Shown one piece after another: positions 1-6,006 of a stretch of 6,006 nucleotides of DNA. The notes below the pieces were generated by a model that saw only the letters and a program-made list of their open reading frames with translations, had not been told where the DNA came from and did not search any database. A program made the position numbers and the translations under genes. Position 1 is the stretch's first letter. The number at the start of each line of letters is the position of its first letter. Source of the DNA: JBOHHM01 sp050725495 (GTDB taxonomy: Bacteria; Pseudomonadota; Gammaproteobacteria; Burkholderiales; Burkholderiaceae_C); contig JBOHHM010000181.1 of the NCBI GenBank assembly GCA_050725495.1, forward strand, positions 1 through 6,006, read 5' to 3'.

Positions 1-560
1 GGGATCTCGCAGGTGATTTCACCGTAGAAGTAGTCGCGCGGGATGTTGAGCTGCGTGGGCCCCATCTCGCTGATCGCGCGGTCGAAGCAGCGCGCGGTGT
101 ATTCGGCCATGCGCTTGGGGTTGTTCACATGGCCCTGGTACTTGGTGAATTCCTGGAACATCGGCAGCTGGTTGGCTTCCTGAAAGCCGCCCAGGCCCAT
201 GCCCATGGTGCCGGTTTCGGGCGTGATCATCACGACCGGGCTATGCGCCCAGTAGGCTGCCGCGATGGCGGTCACGCAGTTGCTGATGCCGGGGCCGTTC
301 TGGCCGATCACCACGCCGTGGCGGCCACTGACCCGCGCATAGCCGTCGGCCATGTGGCCGGCGCCCTGCTCGTGCACCACCGGGATCAGGCGGATTCCGG
401 CCGGCGCGAAGATGTCCATCGCATCCATGAAGGCCGAGCCCATGATGCCGAACATGTCGGTCACGCCATTGGCGACCATGGTTTCGACGAAGGCTTCCGA
501 GGGGGTCATCTTCTGGACGCCGCTGGCAACGGTGCGGGTATCGCGCATGGGCTGGCTCAT
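1..560 (-). CDS. xsc: Sulfoacetaldehyde acetyltransferase, N-terminal part (cut by left edge)
   Basis: Xsc is a ThDP- and Mg-dependent cytoplasmic enzyme that converts sulfoacetaldehyde plus phosphate to acetyl phosphate and sulfite. It is the desulfonation step of taurine, isethionate and sulfoacetate catabolism. The 186 visible codons cover only the N-terminal ThDP pyrimidine-binding domain of a protein usually near 600 residues. Seen here: MTPSEAFVETMVANGVTDMF from residue 18, FGIMGSAFMDAMD (37-49), and VVHEQGAGHMADGYAR (61-76) in which E64 is the expected cofactor-activating glutamate. NGPGISN (88-94) and, near the end, GPTQLNIPRDYFYG follow. This wording matches Xsc closely, as I remember it, rather than acetolactate synthase. 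The start at 560 is chosen for the AAAGGAGA ribosome site 7 bases upstream. An ATG at 509 (residue 18) is where many Xsc proteins begin, but it has no good ribosome site. The gene is divergent from the IclR regulator. Confidence 0.9.
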   Translation of the reverse strand, partial: MSQPMRDTRTVASGVQKMTPSEAFVETMVANGVTDMFGIMGSAFMDAMDIFAPAGIRLIPVVHEQGAGHMADGYARVSGRHGVVIGQNGPGISNCVTAIAAAYWAHSPVVMITPETGTMGMGLGGFQEANQLPMFQEFTKYQGHVNNPKRMAEYTARCFDRAISEMGPTQLNIPRDYFYGEITCEI

Positions 561-561
561 G

Positions 562-574
562 AAAGGTCTCCTTT
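562..574 (-). promoter_or_regulatory. xsc ribosome binding site inside a small inverted repeat
   Basis: On the minus strand AAAGGAGA (574-567) is a strong Shine-Dalgarno sequence with 6 to 8 bases to the ATG at 560. It sits in a perfect inverted repeat, AAAGG-AGA-CCTTT, so the core of the ribosome site could pair with the bases just before the start codon. A second short inverted repeat, TGGTC-5-GACCA (574-588), abuts it upstream. The ribosome site is well supported. Any regulatory role of the pairing is conjecture, as a 5-bp stem with a 3-base loop is weak. Confidence 0.65.
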
Positions 575-615
575 GGTCGTCTAGACCAGATTGAATTACA
601 AAAACCGATACGTTT

Positions 616-634
616 CATTCCGCATTTCGGAATG
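616..634. promoter_or_regulatory. Operator-like inverted repeat O1, probable IclR-type regulator site
   Basis: The sequence CATTCCG-CATTT-CGGAATG is a perfect 7-bp inverted repeat with a 5-base spacer. Within it, TTCGGAA (626-632) is a copy of the TTCNGAA motif found twice more in this gap. It lies directly downstream of the predicted xsc -10 element, at about +1 to +20, where bound protein would block transcription. IclR-family regulators commonly bind short palindromes between divergent promoters. Assigning this site to the adjacent regulator is inference. Confidence 0.55.
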
Positions 635-641
635 TGATGGA

Positions 642-670
642 AATATAGAGGCCAAAACTGGAAACGTCAA
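642..670 (-). promoter_or_regulatory. Predicted sigma70-type promoter for xsc
   Basis: Read on the minus strand, TTGACG (670-665) is followed after exactly 17 bases by TATATT (647-642). Each box differs from the sigma70 consensus at one position. Transcription would start near 635, giving a leader of about 75 bases ahead of the xsc start at 560. Inverted repeat O1 covers the start region and O2 lies just upstream of the -35 box, so the promoter is well placed for control by the divergently encoded regulator. Confidence 0.6.
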
Positions 671-681
671 CACAAATCTCG

Positions 682-694
682 AAATTCAGAATTT
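682..694. promoter_or_regulatory. Operator-like palindrome O2 between the two promoters
   Basis: AAATTC-A-GAATTT is a perfect 6-1-6 palindrome containing the motif TTCAGAA. Its centre (688) is about 53 bases upstream of the predicted xsc start point and upstream of the predicted -35 of the regulator gene. That is an activator-like position for xsc. The core AATTCAGA recurs exactly 29 bases on at O3. The protein that binds it is inferred to be the adjacent IclR-family regulator. Confidence 0.45.
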
Positions 695-696
695 TT

Positions 697-725
697 TTTA
701 CTATTTTTTGGAATTCAGATATCAT
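697..725 (+). promoter_or_regulatory. Possible promoter of the IclR-family regulator gene
   Basis: TTTACT (697-702), 17 bases, then TATCAT (720-725) match the sigma70 boxes at 4 of 6 and 5 of 6 positions. The start point would fall at about 731-733, on the A of the ATG at 732, so the message would be leaderless. This fits the lack of a recognisable ribosome site before that ATG. The region is AT-rich, so chance matches are likely and the call is tentative. Confidence 0.35.
711..721. promoter_or_regulatory. Operator-like imperfect repeat O3 overlapping the regulator -10
   Basis: GAATTCAGATA repeats the O2 core AATTCAGA, and TTCAGAT (714-720) is a one-mismatch copy of TTCNGAA. It touches the predicted -10 box of the regulator gene, a position suited to autorepression, which is common in the IclR family. 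As an imperfect copy it would be the weakest of the three sites. Confidence 0.35.
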
Positions 726-731
726 TGAGCC

Positions 732-1556
732 ATGGAAATCGTGCCCAACCCCAAGTCAGACCTGGTCGAGATCAATGGCGACACGCCGACGATGAGGCTG
801 TTTGCGTTGCTGGAGGTGATCGCCTCCAAGGACCAGCTCTTTTCCTTGCAGGGGCTGGCTGAAGAAACCCGTCTTCCCAAGCCCACGCTGCACCGCATGC
901 TCCAGCAGCTGGAGGGGGCCGGACTGCTGGAACGCAGCGTCGACGGCCGCCACTACGGAACGGGCGTGCGGTTGCGCCGGCTGGCCGAGAACCTGCTTCT
1001 CAATGACATCCTGCACGGCGCGCGCCACGCCGTGCTGCGACATCTGGTCGAAGAAGTGGGGGAAAGCTGCAACCTGACGGCGCTGGCTGGCAGCGAGGTG
1101 CTCTACCTCGACCGCGTCGAGACTGCGGCGCCGCTGCGGTTCTATCTGCATCCTGGCTCGCGCGTGCCGGTCCATTGCTCCGCCAGTGGCAAGGTCTTCC
1201 TGGCGGAGATGACGCCATCGCAGCGCCAGCGCCTGCTGGCGCATGCGCCGCTGGAAGCCTATACGCCCAAGACCCTGACCCACATGGAGCAACTCGAGCA
1301 GGAGATCAAGCAAATCAAGCGCCAGGGCTTCGCGCTGGACAACGAGGAGTTCCTGCCCGGCCTGCTGTGCGTGGCGGTGCTGGTGCCCTCCGCGAGCGGA
1401 CGATCCAACCTGTGCGTCGCCGTACAGGCGCCGATCATGCGGCTGACACCGGACAAAGCCTTGCAGCTGCTGCCGCCGCTGCAACGTGCCGCCGACGCCC
1501 TGAGCCGCATCGAGGCAGACGCTGCGCCACCCATCACAACGAGCGCGAGTGCATGA
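732..1556 (+). CDS. IclR-family transcriptional regulator, candidate regulator of xsc
   Basis: This 274-residue protein has the normal IclR length and layout. The N-terminal winged helix-turn-helix spans residues 22-80, with first helix RLFALLEVIAS and recognition helix LPKPTLHRMLQQLEGAGLL (48-66). A linker helix follows, then the C-terminal effector-binding domain from about residue 95, with ESCNLTAL (111-118), VLYLDRVE (123-130) and VHCSASGKVFLA (147-158). GFALDNEEFLPGLLCVAV lies in the C-terminal part. An in-frame stop at 726-728 rules out an earlier start. The ATG at 732 lacks a ribosome site and may be leaderless; Met21 (792) would leave the helix-turn-helix almost intact but also has no clear site. 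The gene is divergent from xsc and overlaps cobS by ATGA. Control of xsc is inferred from position; IclR-type regulators (SauR) are known beside sulfoacetate genes in Cupriavidus. The effector cannot be read from sequence. Confidence 0.88.
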   Translation: MEIVPNPKSDLVEINGDTPTMRLFALLEVIASKDQLFSLQGLAEETRLPKPTLHRMLQQLEGAGLLERSVDGRHYGTGVRLRRLAENLLLNDILHGARHAVLRHLVEEVGESCNLTALAGSEVLYLDRVETAAPLRFYLHPGSRVPVHCSASGKVFLAEMTPSQRQRLLAHAPLEAYTPKTLTHMEQLEQEIKQIKRQGFALDNEEFLPGLLCVAVLVPSASGRSNLCVAVQAPIMRLTPDKALQLLPPLQRAADALSRIEADAAPPITTSASA

Positions 1557-2563
1557 AACACCCCGATTTCAAGGACAACGCCATGGTCGAGCTGACCGGC
1601 ATTCGCCCCGATCGCATGATTTCCGTGCGTGAGGTGTTCGGCATCGATACCGACCTGAAGGTGCCGGCCTTCCATGAACGTGACGACCACGTGCCTGATG
1701 TCGACCCCGCTTACCGGTTCAACCCCGACGTGACGCTGGCGCTCTTGGCTGGCTTCAGCCGCGACCGGCGCGTCATGGTGCAGGGCCTGCACGGCACGGG
1801 CAAATCCACCCACATCGAGCAGGTGGCGGCGCGCCTGAACTGGCCCTGCGTGCGCATCAACCTCGACGGTCACATCAGCCGCCTCGACCTGGTGGGCAAG
1901 GACGCGGTGGTGCTGCGCGACGGCAAGCAGGTCACCGAGTTCCAGGAGGGCATCGTGCCCTGGGCGCTGCAGCGTCCCGTGGCGCTGATCTTCGACGAAT
2001 ACGACGCCGGCCGGCCTGACGTGATGTTCGTGATCCAGCGCATTCTTGAGCGTGACGGCAAGTTCACACTGATGGACCAGAACCGCGTGCTGCGCCCGCA
2101 CCCCTTCTTTCGTCTCTTTGCCACCGCCAACACCGTGGGCCTGGGCAACCTGAGCGGCCTCTACCACGGCGCACAGCGCCTGAACCACGCGCAAATCGAC
2201 CGCTGGAACATCGTCGCGACGCTGAACTACCTGCCGCGCGCCGAAGAGATTGCCATCGCGCAGGCCCGCGTGCCGCGCTTTGCCGATGCTGCCGGCCACG
2301 CCCTGATCGACCAGATGGTGGCTGTGGCCGACCTGACACGCAAGGGCTTCGCCGTCGGTGACCTCTCCACGCTGATGTCGCCGCGCACCGTGATCACCTG
2401 GGCCGAGAACGTGGAGATCTTCCGCGATCCGGCGCTGGCCTTCCGTCTCTCGTTCGTCAACAAATGCGACGAGGCCGAGCGCGCCATCGTGGCCGAGTAC
2501 TTCCAGCGCTGCTTCGATCGGGAGCTGCAAGAGTCGTATGAGCTGACGTCGCATCACGAGTGA
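1553..2563 (+). CDS. cobS: Cobaltochelatase CobS-like AAA+ ATPase (MoxR type)
   Basis: CobS is the ATPase subunit of aerobic cobaltochelatase. With CobT it forms a ring complex that drives CobN to insert cobalt into hydrogenobyrinic acid a,c-diamide. This 336-residue protein has the usual CobS length. It carries ISVREVFGID near residue 23 (typical of CobS N-termini), Walker A GLHGTGKS (78-85; K84) and Walker B LIFDE (145-149). Between and after these come RINLDGHISRLDLVGKD, DAGRPDVMFVIQR, the sensor-1 region LFATANT (N193), and DRW with probable arginine finger R217. The ATG at 1553 overlaps the regulator stop (ATGA), implying coupled translation. A second in-frame ATG at 1583 has AAGGA seven bases upstream and gives 326 residues, so either could be used. 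cobT follows after four bases. No cobN is visible. The family call is firm, but cobalt as the true substrate is less sure because related MoxR/VWA pairs (CbbQ/CbbO, NorQ/NorD) activate other metalloenzymes. Confidence 0.85.
   Translation: MKHPDFKDNAMVELTGIRPDRMISVREVFGIDTDLKVPAFHERDDHVPDVDPAYRFNPDVTLALLAGFSRDRRVMVQGLHGTGKSTHIEQVAARLNWPCVRINLDGHISRLDLVGKDAVVLRDGKQVTEFQEGIVPWALQRPVALIFDEYDAGRPDVMFVIQRILERDGKFTLMDQNRVLRPHPFFRLFATANTVGLGNLSGLYHGAQRLNHAQIDRWNIVATLNYLPRAEEIAIAQARVPRFADAAGHALIDQMVAVADLTRKGFAVGDLSTLMSPRTVITWAENVEIFRDPALAFRLSFVNKCDEAERAIVAEYFQRCFDRELQESYELTSHHE
1571..1575 (+). promoter_or_regulatory. Internal ribosome site favouring the second cobS start (1583)
   Basis: AAGGA lies seven bases before the in-frame ATG at 1583, an ideal spacing, whereas the first ATG (1553) has only weak purine-rich sequence ahead of it. 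The nine or so residues between the two starts (KHPDFKDNA) are not part of the AAA+ core. Use of this site would make cobS expression partly independent of translation through the regulator gene. Confidence 0.4.
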
Positions 2564-2567
2564 TGCG

Positions 2568-4298
2568 ATGAGCGAGGTTCAGGCCGCCGCGCGGCATCAG
2601 CAAAAGGTCGAAGAGCTGTGCGCGGCGTCCATTCGCGCGCTCAGCGGCGACGCTGAGCTGCATTTCCGCGCCCGGCGGCTCCACCGCGGCCGGCGGGCGC
2701 TGCCGCTGTACGCGCCGCATCTCAGCCCCTCGCTGGACACCGACGACTTCGGCTCCTTCCGCGGCGCGGCCGACGGCATGGCACTGCGCCTCACGCATTC
2801 CGACGCCGAACTGCACCGCAGCCTCTGCCCCGCCGACCCGCTGGCGCGCATGCTGTTCGAGCTGCTGGAGCAGATCCGCTGCGAGGCCCTCGCACCGCAA
2901 GACATGCCGGGCATCGCGCACAACCTGCGGCACCGCCACGAGCAGTGGTCGCTGGCCTTTCACGACAGCGGCCTGACCGAAACCGCCAAGGGCATCCTGA
3001 TCTACACGGTGGCGCAGATCTGCCGCGCCCGCGTGACGGCGCAGCCGGTGGTCGAATCGACGGAAGACTTGATCGAAGCCACGCGCATGGCGATCGTGCC
3101 CAAGCTGGGCCACGACCTCGCCGGCCTGCGCCGCACGCGCGCCGAGCAGGCCGCCTATGCACAGCACGCGCTGGCCATTGCCAATGCGGTGGCCGAGATG
3201 ATCCACAGCGCCGACGAGGCCGGCGACGACCAGGGCGACGAGTCCGACGACGAGGACAGCAACAACAAGCGCAAGCCGTTCAAGCTGTGGATGGACTTCA
3301 AGGGCGACGACGGCGAGGGCATCACGACGGCCGCCTCCGGCAACAGCCGCGTGCTCGAAGAAGCCGACGACGGCTACCGCGTCTTCACCACCGCCTACGA
3401 CCAGGAACTGAAGGCCGCCTCGCTGGTACGCGCCGAGCTGCTGCGCGAATACCGCGAGCGGCTGGACCTGCGCATCGCCGGCCAGGGCCTCAACGTTGCG
3501 CGCCTGGCGCGCGAGCTCAAGGCCTTGCTCGCCGTGCCCGTGCGCGACGGCTGGGACAGCGGCCTGGAAGAGGGCTACATCGACGGCCGGCGCCTGTCGC
3601 AGCTTGTCGTCTCGCCGACCGAGCGGCGCTTGTTCCGCATCGAGCGGCAAGACCCGGTGGCCGAGGGCCTGGTGAGTTTTCTGATCGACTGCTCGGGCTC
3701 GATGAAGCAGCACATCGAGTCGGTCGCCATGCTGGTCGATGTGTTTGTACGCGCGCTCGAACAGGCCGGTGTAGCCAGCGAAGTGCTCGGCTTCACCACC
3801 GGCGCCTGGAATGGCGGCCGCGCCCAGCGCGACTGGATTCGCGCCGGCCGGCCCGCGCACCCTGGGCGTCTCAACGAGGTCTGCCACATGGTGTTCAAGG
3901 ACGCCGACACGCCGTGGCGCCGCGCGCGGCCCGACATCGCCGCGCTGTTGAAGGCCGACCTGTTTCGCGAAGGCATCGACGGCGAAGCCGTGGCATGGGC
4001 TTGCCGGCGCATGGAAGGTCGCGGCGAAGGGCGTCGCCTGCTGATCGTCATGTCAGACGGCTGCCCGATGGACGGTGCCACCAGCCTGGCCAACGATGTG
4101 CATTACCTGGATCACCATCTGCGCGAGGTGGTGGCCCGTCATGAAAGCGAAGGTCGGGTGGAGATCTACGGCGTGGGCGTCGGCCTGGACCTCAGCCCTT
4201 ACTACAGCCACTGCCGGGCGCTGGATCTGTCGGCCTCGGTGAGCAACGAAGTGTTCCGCGAGATCCTCGCGATGATCGCAGGGCGAGGGCGGCGTTGA
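2568..4298 (+). CDS. cobT: Cobaltochelatase CobT-like VWA-domain protein
   Basis: CobT pairs with the AAA+ subunit CobS and links ATP hydrolysis to the metal-inserting subunit through a metal-ion-dependent adhesion site (MIDAS). This 576-residue protein is slightly shorter than classical CobT (about 630). An N-terminal helical CobT region spans about 1-215, followed by an acidic linker rich in Asp and Glu (216-230). YRVFTTAYD (270-278) and WDSGLEEGYIDGRRL from 329 match CobT-specific blocks. The C-terminal VWA domain has the MIDAS DCSGS (D374, S376, S378), GFTTGAW (408-414, candidate MIDAS threonine T410 or T411) and SDGCPMD (496-502, D497). GRLNEV, DTPWRRARPDI and YLDHHLREV are also CobT-like. 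All MIDAS residues are present, so it should be functional. It starts four bases after cobS with no strong ribosome site, implying coupled translation. The cobalt-specific role depends on a CobN encoded elsewhere. Confidence 0.86.
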   Translation: MSEVQAAARHQQKVEELCAASIRALSGDAELHFRARRLHRGRRALPLYAPHLSPSLDTDDFGSFRGAADGMALRLTHSDAELHRSLCPADPLARMLFELLEQIRCEALAPQDMPGIAHNLRHRHEQWSLAFHDSGLTETAKGILIYTVAQICRARVTAQPVVESTEDLIEATRMAIVPKLGHDLAGLRRTRAEQAAYAQHALAIANAVAEMIHSADEAGDDQGDESDDEDSNNKRKPFKLWMDFKGDDGEGITTAASGNSRVLEEADDGYRVFTTAYDQELKAASLVRAELLREYRERLDLRIAGQGLNVARLARELKALLAVPVRDGWDSGLEEGYIDGRRLSQLVVSPTERRLFRIERQDPVAEGLVSFLIDCSGSMKQHIESVAMLVDVFVRALEQAGVASEVLGFTTGAWNGGRAQRDWIRAGRPAHPGRLNEVCHMVFKDADTPWRRARPDIAALLKADLFREGIDGEAVAWACRRMEGRGEGRRLLIVMSDGCPMDGATSLANDVHYLDHHLREVVARHESEGRVEIYGVGVGLDLSPYYSHCRALDLSASVSNEVFREILAMIAGRGRR

Positions 4299-4348
4299 CT
4301 GTCCAAGCTGAAGCTGCGATTGAACAGGTCCATCGTGACTGCTTTGAA

Positions 4349-4365
4349 GGCGGCGCCATCCCGCC
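4349..4365 (-). terminator. Weak stem-loop between convergent genes, possible terminator
   Basis: GGCGG-7-CCGCC forms a 5-bp GC stem immediately after the stop codon of the CobW-type gene, inside the 68-base gap between it and cobT. No T-run follows on either strand, so it does not look like a classical intrinsic terminator. It is listed only because it is the sole stem in a gap where two transcripts converge. Confidence 0.2.
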
Positions 4366-4366
4366 C

Positions 4367-5338
<972 letters not shown>

Positions 5339-5365
5339 CGGTGGCGTTCGGTGATGCTCGCGAAC

Positions 5366-6006
5366 TCAAACGGACCGCGCCGCGAACACACGGCCCGACA
5401 GCACCGTGCCCCACACGCGCACGTCCTTCAGCCGCATCGGGTCGATGACCAGCGGGTCATCCTCCAGCACGCAGAAGTCCGCGCGCTTGCCGCATTCGAT
5501 GCTGCCGATCTCGTGGTCGAGCTTGAGCGTCCACGCCGCGCCCAGCGTGATGGCGCGCAGCGCCTGCGGCACCGCGATGCGCTCGGCCTCACCGAGCACG
5601 CGGCCCGAGGGCGTGACGCGGTTCACCGCACACCACGCGGTGAACAGCGGCCCGAGCGGCGTGACCGGGGCGTCCGAATGGATGGCCAGCGGCACGCCGG
5701 CGGCGAGCGCGCTGCCGCAGGCGTCCAGCCGCTGCGCGCGGTCCGGGCCCAGGGTCATCTCGGCGTGCTGGTCGCCCCAGTACCAGATGTGGTTGGTGAA
5801 CAGGTTGGCGCACAGGCCCAGCGCCGCCATGCGGCGGAACATCGGCGCGTCGATCATCTGCCCGTGCTGCAGCGTGTGGCGGTGGTCGGGCCGCGGGTGG
5901 CGGGCCAGCACCCGCTCGCTCGCATTCAGCGCGACCTCGCTCGCCTCGTCACCATTGGTGTGGCTGTGGATCGTCAGGCCGGCGCGGTGGTAGGTCTCGA
6001 AATCGG
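5366..6006 (-). CDS. Amidohydrolase family protein (YtcJ/Amidohydro_3 type), C-terminal part (cut by right edge)
   Basis: The frame stays open from the stop at 5366-5368 to the right edge, giving 212 codons of a protein that in this family is usually about 530-600 residues. It is the C-terminal part of a metal-dependent TIM-barrel hydrolase and its terminal beta-sandwich. Visible motifs: IHSHTNGDEA near the edge (HxH-type ligand region before GD), HTLQHGQM with a candidate metal-binding histidine, AIHSDAPVTP with the active-site Asp in the usual SDxP setting, and the C-terminal IGSIECGKRADFCVLEDDP strand typical of amidohydrolases. A GTG within the frame at 5911 is internal, not a start, because conserved family sequence extends beyond it. 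Family members hydrolyse C-N bonds, but the substrate cannot be told here. The CobW-type GTPase follows 27 bases downstream, a plausible supplier of its metal. Confidence 0.85.
   Translation of the reverse strand, partial: DFETYHRAGLTIHSHTNGDEASEVALNASERVLARHPRPDHRHTLQHGQMIDAPMFRRMAALGLCANLFTNHIWYWGDQHAEMTLGPDRAQRLDACGSALAAGVPLAIHSDAPVTPLGPLFTAWCAVNRVTPSGRVLGEAERIAVPQALRAITLGAAWTLKLDHEIGSIECGKRADFCVLEDDPLVIDPMRLKDVRVWGTVLSGRVFAARSV

Noticed and set aside
129..618. Small frames on both strands over the xsc start region
   Set aside because: They overlap the xsc N-terminus, whose frame is strongly conserved, and they have no ribosome sites or motifs of their own.
691..711. T-rich run as an intrinsic terminator
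   Set aside because: It lies between divergent genes with no transcript ending there. It is better explained as AT-rich promoter DNA next to palindrome O2.
561..731. Riboswitch, such as cobalamin or ThDP type, ahead of xsc or the regulator
   Set aside because: The predicted leader for xsc is only about 75 bases and the regulator has none. I saw no B12-box or thi-box-like sequence or extended stem structure.
1175..1552. Upstream in-frame extension of cobS inside the regulator gene
   Set aside because: The 126 extra codons translate to Ala/Gly/Arg-rich sequence without CobS similarity and overlap a solid IclR coding region. CobS homology begins just after 1553.
1259..2557. Minus-strand open frame of 432 codons opposite the regulator and cobS
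   Set aside because: It is a mirror of the codon bias in the real genes, with His- and Val-rich low-information sequence and no family motif or ribosome site.
2457..3887. Long minus-strand open frame opposite cobS/cobT (476 codons)
   Set aside because: It lies antisense to clearly homologous CobS/CobT coding sequence. Its composition (rich in Gly, Ala, Val, Arg, His, Gln) is typical of a GC-rich shadow frame and shows no recognisable motif.
2945..4144. Plus-strand 399-codon frame within cobT
   Set aside because: It is an Arg-rich alternative frame of cobT, and the CobT frame carries the complete MIDAS and family blocks.
5366..5911. Amidohydrolase beginning at the GTG at 5911
   Set aside because: The same frame continues open to the window edge with family-like sequence (IHSHTNGDEA), so the gene is cut by the edge and does not start here.

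Overview
The window is GC-rich, compactly coded bacterial chromosome. Protein sequence and gene content suggest a betaproteobacterium, probably of the order Burkholderiales. That assignment is inference from the feel of the proteins and base composition, with no marker gene present. There are no RNA genes, mobile elements or CRISPR repeats, and no gene-free stretch longer than 171 bases.

Left part (1-731): the 5' end of xsc lies on the minus strand and runs off the left edge. It encodes sulfoacetaldehyde acetyltransferase, the ThDP enzyme that releases sulfite in C2-sulfonate (taurine, isethionate, sulfoacetate) catabolism. It is divergent from an IclR-family regulator gene that starts at 732. 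The 171-bp AT-rich gap holds a good sigma70-type promoter facing xsc and a plausible one facing the regulator. It also holds three copies of a TTCNGAA palindromic motif placed where a regulator would act on both promoters.

Middle part (732-4298): the regulator gene overlaps cobS by the four bases ATGA, and cobT follows cobS after four bases, so the three genes look like one translationally coupled operon. CobS (MoxR/AAA+ ATPase) and CobT (VWA/MIDAS protein) resemble the two motor subunits of aerobic cobaltochelatase. CobN, the subunit that binds the corrin, is not in the window. The pairing of a putative sulfonate regulator with a chelatase-type motor is the most unusual feature here.

Right part (4367-6006): two minus-strand genes converge on cobT. 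An amidohydrolase of the YtcJ/Amidohydro_3 type is cut by the right edge, and 27 bases downstream of it is a COG0523/CobW-type GTPase with a CxCC motif and a His-rich loop, typical of metal-trafficking GTPases. They probably form a hydrolase plus metallochaperone unit.

The window thus joins a sulfonate-degradation gene and its likely regulator to two kinds of metal-handling machinery (AAA+/VWA metal insertion and GTPase metal delivery). Whether these are functionally connected or simply neighbours cannot be decided from this sequence.
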